Below, one piece after another: positions 12,084 through 24,308 of a DNA stretch of 64,000 bases. The notes beneath the pieces are model-generated. The model did not search any database. It had not been told where the DNA came from and saw only the letters and a list, made by a program, of their open reading frames with translations. This DNA comes from Auriscalpium vulgare (taxonomy: Eukaryota > Basidiomycota > Agaricomycetes > Russulales > Auriscalpiaceae): NCBI GenBank assembly GCA_019915015.1, contig JAHBBC010000001.1, positions 2,108,001 to 2,172,000 of the forward strand, given 5' to 3'. Position 1 is the stretch's first letter, and every line of letters starts with the position of its first letter. The position numbers and the translations under genes are program-made.

Positions 12084-13176
12084 ATGGTCGGCCGCCAGAA
12101 CATCTGCCACACTTTTGCGCTCCTCGGGCTGTTATTTGCGTCCGCACACGCCCAGGACGACGACGAGGCGTGCCGTGTCACCCTCGGGGCCAAGAAGTAC
12201 GATCTGAACCTCGTCAAGGGCGACCACGAGGCGGCGCGCACGCGCGAGACGCCGCCGACCGCGATGGTCGACACGGTGCGCTTCAATGTGTGCGGGGAGC
12301 TCGCGGCGCTGGACGGCGTCGACGCGGCGGACCAGGTACGCAGCACTGTGCTTGGGCTTGGGCCGCGGCGCGCAGGGTGCTGATGGTATGCAGTGCGCGA
12401 GCGGGGTACGCGCGTGCTTGACGAAAACGAATCAGAAAGAGGGCGAGTCGGACAGGGTCGTCGCTGCCATTGCCGTCGGCCAGACGTCAGATACCGATCC
12501 TAAATACGAAGTTCTGCCATGTACGGGTGGTCTCTCTCTATTTATGTCATGTCGCTCACTGATACTCTGTGATGGCTGATAGCACCGCACCGCGGCATCT
12601 CGGTGATCATGCTCGGCGCATCCTACCCGTCCTCCGACCCAATACCCCAGTCCTTCACCCTCAACCTCCTCTGTGGGACCGAGAATTCCTCTCCCGTGTT
12701 CCAGTCGTACAATGGTTCGCAGCTCGTGGTTGAGATGAGCTCCACAGCGGGCTGCGGGTTCACCGCCCCGGGGGAGCCTGACGGCGGAGACCAAGGTGGT
12801 GACGAGGGGAACGAAGGGCAAAGCGTGGGCAGCGGGATTGGGTGGTTCTTCTTAGCGTGAGTGGCACATCGATGTCCTGCGCGTCCGAGCGAGGCTTATG
12901 GAACGATTGGGCAGGCTACTGCTGGTGTTTGCAGGTTACTTCGGACTGGGCGCATATTATAACTACACGACGTACGGCGCTACCGGCGCCGACCTCATTC
13001 CGTGCGCACCACCCGTCCTATTTCCGTGATAACTCAGCGCTGATTTCGCCTCGTGCTACCACAGGCATCGGGACTTCTGGCGGGAAGTGCCATACATGCT
13101 GCGCGACGTCGCCTCGCATCTTTGCTCCTCATTCCAGCCGCGGCATAGCTCTAGGGGTGGCTACATTGCCGTATGA
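12084..13176 (+). CDS. ATG27: Autophagy-related protein Atg27 (type I membrane protein)
   Basis: Five exons (12084-12335, 12394-12520, 12583-12856, 12915-13001, 13065-13176) give 283 aa. A cleavable signal peptide (FALLGLLFASAHAQ) is followed by a Cys-containing lumenal domain of the mannose-6-phosphate-receptor type, then an acidic Gly-rich linker. One transmembrane segment follows (GWFFLALLLVFAGYFGLGAY). The cytosolic tail holds HRDFWREVPYMLRDV, a block typical of Atg27. Yeast Atg27 cycles between Golgi, endosomes and the phagophore assembly site and helps traffic Atg9. The tail ends in YIAV, a Tyr-x-x-hydrophobic signal at the very C-terminus like the YSAV of the yeast protein. The fourth exon was placed at the gggcag acceptor because only that choice yields the membrane helix. 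Confidence 0.92.
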
Positions 13177-13600
13177 TTGCGATCCTGCGGTGGAGGTGGA
13201 GAGAGGACATATCCTACTAGTCGCATACAGCGCTGTGCTTAGCATGTCATCATAATTTATTGCGGCCACAGTGCCGGAAGCCTCCGATCATGCAAACTAC
13301 ATTGTTGGATCGTAACGCTCTCTCTCTCTCTTGCCACTGGCCTTTCGAGCTAGACGCACCGTCCCTTTCCAGCAGGTGTGGATGTGAGCAGCGGGCGCAG
13401 CATCGCCGCACTTGCAGAGAGCCTCCAGTGAAGTACTCGTGCGCAGCGAAGGGGTCCCGGGGTCGCGCCGCTAGCGTCGCGTCCCATTGGCCACATCGCC
13501 TAGATCCTAATAATGGCGGCTGTAGGGCTGCCCGCGTAACGGGTTCAACTCGAACGACGATCACGCCGTTCGTTTGGCACCCACCTCGCGATCGCAGTGA
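13177..13600. other. Intergenic, no gene seen
   Basis: This 424-bp gap lies between ATG27 and the next plus-strand gene. The 248-codon frame on the minus strand (13250-13996) is antisense to the next gene and has no motifs. Confidence 0.45.
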
Positions 13601-16148
13601 ATGCCCCGCAGGCGCGCTTGGTACACCGTGGTCGTGGGCAGACAGCCGGGGGTGTACGAGACCTGGTGCGTCCTTCAACAACCAAACCGAGCCGCGGGGG
13701 GCAGCGTCGATGCTCACGTAGTCTGTCTCTGGCAGGGCGGACGTCGCGACAAACACGTACGGCGTGCGCGGCGCGATCCAGGAGGCGCATCCTACAGCCG
13801 AGGCCGCCCACCAAAGCTTCAGCAAGATGCGCAAGGCGGGCCGAGTGCGCGCGGTCGACGGGGACGACGCGAAGCCTGCAAAAGATTGCGGCAGCGACAA
13901 CGACGAGGGCTTCAGCAGCGGGGACGCGCAGGATAGATCGAGTCCGATTCGCGGGCCGTCGACGTCGGCGCCTCTTCCTGGGAGCAATCGGGCCAAGCGC
14001 GCTCACGCTGCATCGCCGAGCCATCCCCCACTGGCATCAGCCTCTGCGCCCACGGTCGGCCTCTCTACTCGCCCTCGCATAGACAACACGGAAGTGCACG
14101 CGCCCCGGCCATCCTCCAGCCAACCACCGCCCCAACGCCCGCCCACCCGCGAGAACTCGGTCCAGGCAAACATCCAGGAAGACCCCGACACCACTCCCAC
14201 GCGCTACACGCGTCCGCCCACCAGAGAGAACTCCGCGCAGACCGTCGTGGAGAGTCCGACGACGCCGAGGACGAGGGCGGAGGTGCGTGCGGAGCGCATG
14301 CGCACGATCGAGGCCACGCGTGCGCCGGGGCTCTCTGCATCGGCGCCGCCAGGGCAGCTGTTGCGGGGCGATCCCGATGGCGACGGGCTGAGAGCGCGGG
14401 CACCGCCGCTCGCGCAGACGCGATCCGTGCCGGCTGGTGGAGAGGGTGCGTCTGGCCGTGAGCGACGCGCCAGGGTGAAGCACGAGACAGCCGAAGAGGT
14501 CCCTGCGAGCCCGCCTCGCTCCCTCCATGCGCGTGCCGAAGACGAAGGCGTTGCGAACACGCCCACCACAGCAGCGCGCCGGGGCACGGTCAAGCGCGAG
14601 GACGAAGACGTGGAGCAGGCCGCAACGCGCCCGTCTGCCAGCTCCCGCCGCTCCGGGCGCGCTCGCACTGTGAAGCGCGACTCCGAGGAGGGGCGCTCGC
14701 GCACGCAGCCTCCCACCTCCGTCCAAAAGGAGGCAGACGAGCCCTCGGAGAGCGAGCACGTCGACATCGCGTATGTGATGGGCCAGCGTAAGACCCCGCG
14801 CCGCCCGATTCACCACCCGGCGCTCAGCGCTCAGCCGCCGCCCTCATCCGTGTCCCAACAGCCGAGGCGCACGTCGGCGTCGCCTGCCACGCCCCGTCAG
14901 CAGCGCCAAACGCCATCCACGCCCCGTCAGCCGCACCGTCCGCGCGCGCGGCAGTCTACGAGCTCCTCGCCGGACACAGAGGTCACGGTACTAGGTGAAC
15001 CGCGGTCGCACCCGCCCACGCGCACGCCGTCGGCTGCGTCGTCGGTCACGGAGGGCGAGTACCCGCCCGCGACGGACGCATCGCGGAAGAAGGCCGCGCA
15101 GGTCCTGCGAGAGAGGGAAATGGAGAGGGAAAAGGCAGCGGAGGAGGCGGAGCGGACTGTGCGGGAGGCGGAGGAGTTGACGCAGCGCATGTGGCGGGAG
15201 AAGCGGGCGCTCCGATCTCCTGCGCGTGCTGAGCCGGAGGTGCGCGAGGGGACTGCGCGAGAGGACCATGCCGCGGATGTCGATGCTCGGGCAAACAGCT
15301 CACCGTCAGGTCCTTCACCGGCGATGTCCGTCACGGAATACTCATTTCCCCCTCTCACGAAGAGCGAATCATCGCAGGCTGCAAAAGAGGATGCTCGGGC
15401 GAACTTGACGATGGCGCGGTCGCAGCCAGGCTCCTCCTCTGCTACAAGGCCGCTCACAACGGTGGGCACGAAGAGTGAAGCTAGGATGGCCATGCGCGCG
15501 CAGTGGAAGGGTAAAGGGAAGGTAAGGGCTGACGATTCAGACTCGGCTATAGATCTCTCCACGAGCGAGTCATCGTCCGACGAGAGCGAGTACCAATCGG
15601 CACGGAGCGCCAGTCCTTCGCCACCAGACGCGTCTCACGACCCGCAGGGTATCCTGTCGCCCATTTTAATGTCCCCACCTGGCATGCCCTCCCCGCACAT
15701 ACCGGAGCCGCGCGCAGGACAGTCCCAGGCGCATCACCGTGACACGCGCGCCGCGCACACGGCATCGTCGCACGCGAGTCACGACGAGGGTCGCATCCCC
15801 GGCGCGTTCGCCGCCACTCCGCCCCGGCGCGCGCGTCCGTCGGGCGGCGGGCTCTATCCCTCGCTGGAAGAGATGACGCTGAGCCCTGCGGGGGGCTCCG
15901 GCTTGGGACTGAGTCTGTTTGGGTTCGCGCCGATGCAGGCGCCCGACGTGGCGTACAATGCGCGGCTGGATCCACGCTCACCACTGTCGAGGAGCACGAA
16001 CGTGCCGCTGAATGACGGGAGGTGAGCATGTCAGTATCGTCCTCGCCGTGGTTGAGTATGCATCAGCTTACGCGTCGTGTGCAGGAGGGCGCCGGTATTT
16101 GGCCGGCCGACTCCACCCATGACGGGGAGGTTGGATCTATATTGTTAA
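13601..16148 (+). CDS. RNase H1 N-terminal (viroplasmin-like) domain protein with long disordered tail
   Basis: Three exons (13601-13665, 13736-16021, 16085-16148) give 804 aa. Residues ~5-55 form the small alpha/beta fold shared by RNase H1 N-termini and caulimoviral viroplasmin: WYTVVVGRQPGVYETW, then TYGVRGAIQEAHPTAEAA. In RNase H1 this fold binds RNA-DNA hybrids. No RNase H catalytic domain follows. The rest is Ser/Pro/Arg/Glu-rich and probably disordered, with one charged helical stretch (EREMEREKAAEEAERTVREA) that could be a short coiled coil. Many basidiomycetes encode such proteins; their role is unknown. A related module is found in the transposon cargo gene at 46416-47427. The last small exon is inferred from a good intron and an in-frame stop. 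Confidence 0.75.
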
Positions 16149-16547
16149 TACCGTGAGATGGGTGCATCTAGATGTTTGAGTTTTAGTTTTCCGATTTGTC
16201 TACGGCCAAACCTTGTTCTTGAATTGTGGTTGCTTCGCATCGTGTTGGCGGCATCTTGCGCGCCGGGTTCATGTGTGTGTTTTCTGCTTGCCTGTTGTAA
16301 TTCAACTGTTGTTATACATCATGTGTACTTCTATGAATGCCACATTATTCTTCTGTGGTTTCCCGTCGCCAAGCGCGTCCGTGACTGTCACGTTGATTAA
16401 AAACACGTGAACGTGACAGACGCGTTGAGCAATCCGACGCTGCGCCTGCCGCCGAGCGCTTTGGCCTACGCCTCCGCCTTCACAAAACGTCGACGCACAA
16501 AACTTGCTGGCAAGACCGCACGGGCTCTCCTCTCCTCTCTGATACCC
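16149..16547. promoter_or_regulatory. Intergenic and upstream region of the GEN1-like gene
   Basis: This 399-bp spacer lies between two plus-strand genes. It is AT-richer in its first 250 bp, probably 3' untranslated sequence and terminator. No gene is seen. Confidence 0.4.
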
Positions 16548-19500
16548 ATGGGCGTGTCTGGTCTTTGGGATGTAAGCATCTTGTCGCGTTCGAACATCGG
16601 ATCGCACTGACCACTGCGCCGCTCTGCTCGTGACAGATCCTGCTCTCGGCCGGCCAGTCTCGCGCCTTGACGAACATCGCCGCCGTTGACGGTTTCGAAG
16701 CTAATACCTCGGGGCTGCGCGGGTACCGTGTCGGCATCGATGCAAGTCTGTGGTATACCCATACGATGGGCAGCAAGGGCGGCGAGAACCCAGAGCTGCG
16801 CATGCTATTCTTCAGGGTCAGGGCGCTCGCGGCAATGCCGCTGCTTCCGCTCTTTGTGTTTGATGGGCGCGAGCGGCCGAAAATGAAGAGAGGGAGCAAA
16901 ATGGGCAAGTCCGGGTCGCACACGCTCACGGCGGGGCTGAAAAGGATGATTGAGCTCTTTGGGATGGAATGGCGCATGGTGAGCGCCAATCACGGTCGGC
17001 GTTGTCGCATTGACAGAATGTTTCTCTGTAGGCTATCGGAGAAGCAGAAGCGGAGCTCGCTTACCTCAATCGCATAGGTTTAATCGATGCCGTGCTCACC
17101 GACGACGTCGACGCGCTGATTTTCGGCGCCACGACGCTCATCAGAAAGTGCGGCAATCGCGTTCTTGTCCATCTACAAGCCACTCACCTGGTGCTCGTCT
17201 TTTAGTTCTAGTCTGGGTTTGACGGGCAATAAATCCAACCCTGCGCGCGATTTGAACGATCAGCCGAGCAAGTTCCATTGCATGGTATACACCGCGGACC
17301 GCATCAAAAATCACGCGGATGTCCAATTGACTCGAGGAGGTCTCATCCTCATTGCGCTTTTGGCAGGGGGAGATTACCACGCCGTGCGTCGAGCGCGCCA
17401 TGACCACGGCATTCTAATCTCTTACATTTGTTGGCATCTGACAGGGACTGAAAGGGTTCGGCCCCCTCGTTGGGCACGGGCTGGCTCGCTGCGGTTTTGG
17501 CAACACGCTCCTCGACATCTACGGGCGACGCGAGGAGCAAGACATCCGACCTCTGCTGTCCCAATGGCGCGACTCCGTCCGCGATGAGCTCCGCAGCAAC
17601 TCCAAGGGCTTCCTGTCGAAACGCCACCCCTCCCTCGCGCTTCCCCCCAATTTCCCGCCCATGGAGGTCCTCGAGAGTTATCTCTTCCCAAAGACTAGCG
17701 AAGCCTCCGGCGGACGCAGCTCAGGCGTGCGGGACATTGCGGAACTGAGCCTGCCGCGCCTGGCAGCGTTCTGCGAAACGCACTTTGGCGAGTGGGGGTA
17801 CGAAGCAGCAATTCTGAAGCGCTTCCGCAGCCTCATGTGGGTTGCGGCAATCATGCGTGTCCTCCGACGCGCTGCGCTCGAGACGGACGACAAGGAGAAA
17901 GACCGACGCCGCACGGCGGGTTTGGAGAACTGGTCCACGATTCGCGGACTACTCAGGCCTGCGCCGGCAGACGCTGTGGGGATCCCCGATACGTACCTGG
18001 AGAAATTTCTGAATATGCAGAGCGTGGACCGGTATAGGGACGCGTTTGTCAATCAGGGCCCGCAGGCGCCGGGCCCACGCATCAAGGACCGCAACCCGTT
18101 GAATATGAAGATCGTCAGCTCGCGGAGGCACGTGTCCACGGACAATCTCCCGGAGTACCGCGTTGAGTTCAACCCCTCTCGCCTTGTCGCGCTCACGCGC
18201 ACTGGCATCAAAGGCAAACATGCTGCGCCGACCGGAACCCAGGACGACGACGGCGACGACGACCCACTGGGCGTGGACTTCACCAAGGGCTTCAAGAAGA
18301 GCGGGGCGCAGCGTGAACCGAAGGAAACGGTCGACCCGGATACTGTGATGAGAGAGTGGCTGCCAGCGTTAATGATGGAGCAGGTGTTTCCGGGGCTTGT
18401 GCTGGAGTTCAGGGCGAAGGAGGAGGCAAAAAAGACGAAGACCAAAGGCAAGGGCAAGGCGAAGGCGAATACACAGCCCCGCGGAGCTGGCGATCAAAGC
18501 AACGACGACGTAGACGATGCCTATGGTGACGGGATGCATGACGAGCCCAGTACACCGCGCGCATCACATACCGCGCACAATCACTCTGCGAGGACCCCCT
18601 CAAGCAGCGCAGCGGGGCCTTCAGCCATCGCAACTCCCATCACATCACAGCCTATGCTGTCCGCATGGGACGCCGAACAGTTGTACGGGCCACGAGGCTG
18701 GCGGAGCGGCTTCTACTTCACCTTTCCCAACCCTGACGACCCCGACATGATACTGCCTGAGGACGCGGTGGACATGTCGGGTGCCTCTTTATCTACCCCT
18801 TCAGCGTCCTCGTTGTTGCCTCGCAGCACATTGCCCGCCAAGACGAGCAGCCAGCCTCAAGCGGCGCGCCGCCGCCACTCCTCGCCTGCTCCCGGACCTG
18901 ACCCACCACGAGACGCGTTCGACCCTATCTTCGACAGCATCATGGGGCTTGATCCGGCCGGACGTCGCGCAAGCCAGCCAGCAAGTACCCGCACGCGGCG
19001 ACCGCGAGCTGGCGCGCCTGCTGCGTCGCAGCGCGGAGGCAGGGCCCGTCCACCACGCCCGCATGCTCACGACGACGTCGATGCGGCGATGCTCGGCTTT
19101 GGCATGGGCGACGACGATGAGCTGCCCATCGGCCCGCCGCCCATGAACCAGTCGCGCGCATCTGAGGCGCTTTTCGACGGCCTGTTCGACCAGGTCATGG
19201 GCGGCTCATCGGGGCGGCGGCGCGCTGCGCCTGCGCGTCGCGCACGAGGCGCACGGGGCGGTCGCGGTGGTCGCGGCACGCGTGCCCCGCGCCTCACAAG
19301 AGAAGACTCGGATCTGGGAGCAGGATCTGCGCTAGGGCTCGGCGCGGACGTGCGCGATGACGAGGAGATGCCTATCCGACCTCCGCCGGCGGGGCAGTCA
19401 GCCACAACAGCGCGCATGTACGATGCCCTGTTCGAGCAGACAGCGGGCGGCTCGAGCGCCAGCCAGCGACCAAAACTGAAGCCGCGTCCGCTGAAGCGCC

Positions 19501-19940
19501 GCGTGCAATTGCCGGAGTCTGAGACCAGTAGCGCGCACATCCCGTCTTCGTCGCCCGCTCGCACGCTCACCCCACGGTTGAGCAGTCCTCCGCTCGCCGC
19601 CATTGAGTTTGAGCGGCCGCGAAAGAGGGCGCGAGTATCGGCGCCGGCGACCGCCGCTTTCCCTGCGCTTCCCGAGCTCGACTCGCCCACCCGCGCGCAC
19701 CGCTCTGTACCGCGCCGACCGCCGCAGCCGGTTTTGAGGACCGACTCGAAGGGCATCATTGAGATCTCAACCGACTCTGAGGACGAGGGTCCACAGCCGT
19801 CGAGCTCCCGCACGCCTGTGTTTTCGAGAGCGAGGCGAAGCGGAGGGGTAGGCAGGCACGCCTACCCTGAGGCCAGCTCGTCGCAGGACAGTGGGCTGTT
19901 GGATCTGTCGGATGTCTCTGTCTTCGTTGATCTCACTTGA
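16548..19940 (+). CDS. GEN1: GEN1/Yen1-type Holliday-junction resolvase (XPG/Rad2 family)
   Basis: Five exons (16548-16571, 16637-16978, 17032-17147, 17206-17383, 17445-19940) give 1051 aa. It begins MGVSGLWDILLSAG, the usual XPG N-terminus. Metal-ligand acidic residues are visible in YRVGIDASLW, LFVFDGRERP, IGEAEAELAYLNR, LTDDVDALIFG and LAGGDYHAGLKGFG; the last also holds the helix-hairpin-helix that grips DNA. A long spacer and a chromodomain-like region (EYRVEFNPSRLV) follow, as in GEN1, favouring this over Fen1, Exo1 or XPG. It should cut four-way junctions in the nucleus. The last ~400 residues are basic, Ser/Pro-rich and contain three copies of an amphipathic motif (see findings). The first exon encodes just eight residues. 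Confidence 0.9.
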
Positions 19941-20381
19941 GAAGGGGCGTTGTTTCGTTACCAATTATACACTACAGGAGTCGTTTAGGATATTAATGGT
20001 AGATACCTCTGAAATCCGTACCATAATACATCTTCTACCTAGTACCATGATAACATGGCCAATAGCGGTAGTCGACTGGTGTCATTCATTCTTTAAAGAG
20101 GCTTCAGCCATATCTCAGTGAGACTAGTCACTACTAGCCTTTGCAAGGGTCAGTGCAAGGACTGCCAAGCCAGATCCCACCCAAGCTGATTCCGCCGGGG
20201 GTTATAACTCCCTTAGTCCTCGCGCAGAGATAGCAAAATGGTGACTATTGGGCAGTGAGTAATATGTGGAACGATACAATTCGGTTATGGCTACAGATGT
20301 TCAGTTAACTTGGAAGATCGAGAGCATAAGTATACTACATCGCATTGCGCCCTCGCACGGTGGCGCCATATGGTGGGCGAA
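19941..20381. other. Convergent 3' intergenic region
   Basis: This 441-bp AT-richer stretch lies between the ends of the GEN1-like gene (+) and the HbrB gene (-). No gene is seen. Confidence 0.5.
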
Positions 20382-22575
20382 CTACCATATGCCATGCGGG
20401 GCTTTGGCGACGAGTTCCGGATGGCCCTCCTTCGCCCTCATGCCAACCATTCGCTCCACGACATCCTACAGCGCCTCTGATCAACTCAACTTGCACCTCG
20501 GCCGGGCAACCCACGCACCTGCGCCTGGTCCCAATCCAATGGATCCTCGTCATCCTCGTCGTCCTTCCCCCGCTCCTTCTCGTCGTTCCACGCGCCGACG
20601 CCGAGCCCCCACCCACCGACGCTCGCGCGATCGGCGCCCGGCGGGTCCGGGCTGCGGAGCGACTCGAGGAACTCGCGCTCCTTCTCGCGGTCGTGCGCGA
20701 ACCCGATGCGCGGCGTCTCGCCGCCGTCGGGCTCGTCGTCGGAGAGCAGGTCGATGTCGACGCGCAGCGGGCCGGGGCGCTGCGCGATGCGCCCGCGGCG
20801 GTCTCGCGGGGTGTTGGAGGAGAGGAAGGAGAGCGCGCGCGCTTGCTGGTGCGGGGTGCGGCCGCCGGAGAGGCGCGCGCCGGTGGTGGACGCGCGGACG
20901 AGGCGCAGGAGGCGGGAGACGGCGGCTTCGCCGGGCGCGAGTTGGGGGTGGGAGGAGGTGAGGGACATTGAGGAGACCTGTGTGCGGGTTTGGGAGACAA
21001 GGACGAGCAGCCTAGAGAACCGTGGTCAGCGTCGGGAAAGATGATAATGCGTAGACGGGACAGACATTTGCTGTAGCCGCGGGTATATGTGGCTCTCGAC
21101 GAGGTTCTCACTCCGTTGCAAGTTAAGTCGTGTGTTGAGGATGGAGGAGATGGGGAGGATGATCTTGTCGCGGAAGGAGCGCAGCGCTACCGTCCTGACG
21201 TCGATCTGCGGGGATGTGGGCAAATACGACGGCATGGATAACGAGCCCTTGCTGTTCTGCCGCGTAGGCGATGATGTGCGGTGGCCCTTCGGCGTGCGAT
21301 ACAGGGAAGAGAGGATCGGGTCCGTCTGGAGCGGCAGGAGGACCTACAGAAATGGCTTGTGAGAGCGCGCATCGTGTGCACAGCTGAAGGACACGCACCC
21401 CTTCCACGTATGGCAGCACCTGGTCCCAGAAGAATCCCCACAGCTCAACCACCCGCGCGACGAGCTTGTCCTCTTCGATCCCTGCGAGCTTGCCGTTCAG
21501 GGTGTCCATGCCCGAGCCGATGAGATCCGACGCCTCGGTTTCGAGTGTGGCGACGGCTTTTGGGGGCGAGTTGGAGACAATGCTTTGGATGTGCCGCTTC
21601 ACGAGGGTGTTGAGGTCCTCGCTACAAGTCAAAGTCAGGTAGGTTGGTATGTATGCGACCAGGACACTCACATCGGCACGCGCAGCGGCTCGCCGTTGAA
21701 GAGCGGGAGAACCAATACATGCAGGGTGCCCCATGGGTTGTCTGCCGACGAGCTTGATGTGAGAGCGGGCGCTGGAAGGTTGTTTGTGGGCATGACAAGG
21801 GTGGTCGAGGACGCGCTCGCTGAGATAGACGGCGTGAGGGCGGTGGGGAGGTGCGCGAGGTTGCCGAGCCTATGCATCTCGCGGGAGACAAGTTTGGAAT
21901 CGTACGTCCTTGAAGAACCCTGTGCGGTGCCAGGAAATACATCAGCGCCAAGTGGTGTTGATAGAAGAGCACAGGCCAGGGAAAGTCTGACAAGGAACAA
22001 AGAAGGCTCATACGGCACACGCTCTCGGTGGCGTCGATCCAGCCGATATCAGACGACGCACACACCTTCGATGGGGACGTGTGCCCCTTGGGGAGGGTTG
22101 CGGACATGACGAGCGTGGATGAAGGCGACGCCGACGCTGCGTCCCGGTCACGACTGCCAGGCTGCGGGGCAGCCGAGTCACCACCTCGGCCGTGGCTGCG
22201 CGAGGGGAGAAGCTGTGTGGGCCCGCGCGACGTGCTCGATGCCAGCTTGTCTGTGAAGATGGCGAGGCGCTTGTGGTGGTGGTGTGGTGCGTCGTGCGGC
22301 GAGGTCGAGGCGGGACTTGCACTGGCAGGGACACCGGCGGTCTGCCCGGCGGCGGGACCGGCGCTATATTGCTCGCTTGGGCTCTGCCTGCCGCGGTGAG
22401 CTGCTGCTGCCGCTCCCAGCGTCCGCACAGGCGGGCGGGGTGTCTCGTCGTCCATTGTGCGCGATGGGCGCGAGGGTGACGGCGGCGACGGCTGGTCGAC
22501 GGAGCGGCGGGGCACGCCAGTGTGCGCGCCGAGCGCCATTGCGGCCGTGAGGGTGTTGAAGTGGGGCAGGGCCAT
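20382..22575 (-). CDS. HbrB-domain protein, TORC2 subunit (Bit61/PRR5-like)
   Basis: Six exons (22575-22021, 21919-21672, 21621-21399, 21343-21066, 21011-20519, 20465-20382) give 626 aa. After a disordered, His/Pro/Ser-rich N-terminus comes the HbrB region: NPWGTLHVLVLPLFNGEPLR, IEDLNTLVKRHI, VVELWGFFWDQVLPYVEG, LLPLQTDPILSS and VALRSFRDKIILP. Proteins of this family (Aspergillus HbrB, yeast Bit61, mammalian Protor) are accessory subunits of TOR complex 2, which controls polarity and membrane homeostasis. The C-terminus is acidic (DDEDDEDPLDWDQAQ) and the final exon adds VVERMVGM, a familiar ending. The start MALPHFNTLTAAMALGAH was chosen over an upstream in-frame ATG that would add a low-complexity Arg run. 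It is divergent from QRI7. Confidence 0.88.
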
Positions 22576-22784
22576 GTCGGGCGCTGCGCTGGGGGCGCGC
22601 TGGGGGAGGCGGCGACGGCGGCGTCGATGGGAGCAGCGAACAGCTTGCTGCGGGTCGGCACCCCTCGCCGGTGCGCTCGGCGCGACTCGCACCGCCGTTC
22701 TTTTCTACTTACCACCACCAGCATCGCCTCGTTTTCGACTTCGTCGCATTTATTTGTCGCGCTCAAAAAAAGCATGCAGGAGAT
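22576..22784. promoter_or_regulatory. Bidirectional promoter, HbrB gene / QRI7
   Basis: Only 209 bp separate the divergent start codons at 22575 (-) and 22785 (+). There is no obvious TATA box. Confidence 0.55.
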
Positions 22785-24308
22785 ATGCACCTTGTAGGCC
22801 GACCGCGCCTGCCACTTCGACAACTCATTCGCGCTCGAGCGTCGCGCGCGCTCACTGTCCTCGCCATCGAGTCCTCCGCAGACGATACGGGCGTGGCAGT
22901 GGTCACATCCTCGGGTCAAATCCTGTCGAACGTTGTCATCAAACAACACACGGTGTAAGGCGCAGGCTTGTCTCCATTGGGAGGTGTGGGCTGACTCGCA
23001 GGCAGTCACGAAGGATACGGTGGCATCCACCCGTTCGAGGCAGTGCGCGCCCACCAACGGAATCTGGTACGTGTACAACGTGCGTGGTATCTGGCAGCCC
23101 CTTATTGACGATGGTCTCATATTCTATCCTGGGCTTAGCCAGGTGCCGTGCGGGACGCGCTTTCCGTCGCACAGCTACGTGCTACAGATGTTGATGGAAT
23201 AGCGTTCACCCGAGGACCCGGTGCGATCCTAATATCCTCGAGCGCGCAGTTGCTCCCTGCTGACTGCCCTATTCGCCTAGGAATGAGGGGATGTCTTGGG
23301 GTCGGCGCGAGCGCTGCGAAGACGCTCGCCGCGGCTCTCGACAAGCCGGTGGTCGGCGTACACCATATGGTTGGGCCCGTTCCTCGTCAATGCTCCAGCT
23401 GCTGTCTGACGAGTACTCCACCTTGCTGGTACAGCAAGCCCATGCCCTCACCGCGCTCCTCACCGAGGCATCTGCGCCGCCGACGTTTCCGTTCCTGACG
23501 CTGCTAGTGTCGGGCGGGCACACGCTGCTCCTGCTCGCCACTTCGCGCACCGAGTTCCGCCTCCTCGCAACGACCCCGGACGAGAGCATCGGGCGCGTTT
23601 TTGATAAGGTGTCGCGCATGCTGGAGATTCCATGGACGTCTTTGGGGCCGGGCGCCGCTCTGGAAGACTTCTGTCGAGATGCTGCTGTCCAAGAGGGGTC
23701 GATGACTGTCCCCAACCTTCCGCGGAGCATGCCCGGAGTGATGGGATTCTCCTTTGCTGGTTTGCACTCCGCCGTCGAGCGCTTCATCCGCGCACAGGGC
23801 GGTATCGGGTGCTTGGACGAATCGACGAGGCGCGCCCTCGCTGCGGAGTTCCAGCGTGCGGCGGTCGGGCAGCTCGAGGAGAAGGTGCGCCTCGCACTCA
23901 AATGGAGCCGCGGCGCGGGGCACGACGTGCGGCACGTCGTCGTGAGCGGGGGCGTCGCGAGCAATGTGTATCTTCGAGAAAGGTACGCGTCACGTTTCCG
24001 AATACTGGGATCCTTGGCCTCTGACAGATTGCGATCCTAATACACGCATATGTCCGTTCTAGATTGCGTCTGACTGTTGGTGACGCCAGCCTGGGCAGTC
24101 CGATAGCACTTGTATTGCCGCCACCCGCCCTGTGCACAGGTGCGTCGCTCATTACCCACTCCCCGGGGCTGGCGCAATACTAACGTCCTCCGCAGACAAC
24201 GCGGTGATGATTGCATGGGCGTCGATGCACCGGTTCCTCGCAGGGGACGTCGACGAGTACTCGATTTTGGTGCGCCCAAAGTGGAATATCGAAGAGCTCT
24301 CTGTGTGA
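22785..24308 (+). CDS. QRI7: Mitochondrial tRNA t6A37 threonylcarbamoyltransferase (Qri7/OSGEPL1)
   Basis: Seven exons (22785-22954, 23006-23066, 23139-23220, 23281-23369, 23435-23982, 24063-24139, 24196-24308) give 379 aa. An Arg-rich, acid-free N-terminus (MHLVGRPRLPLRQLIRARAS) looks like a mitochondrial presequence. The Kae1/TsaD fold follows: LAIESSADDTGVAVV, GGIHPFEAVRAHQ, TRGPGMRGCLGVG, the metal-binding HHMQAH, LLVSGGHT, PNLPRSMPGVMGFSFAGLH, VVSGGVASN and DNAVMIAWA. It ends RPKWNIEEL as in Qri7. The enzyme transfers threonylcarbamoyl to A37 of ANN-decoding mitochondrial tRNAs. The donor at 23370 (gttggg) is weaker than the others, but the splice is needed to form HHMQAH. Confidence 0.95.
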
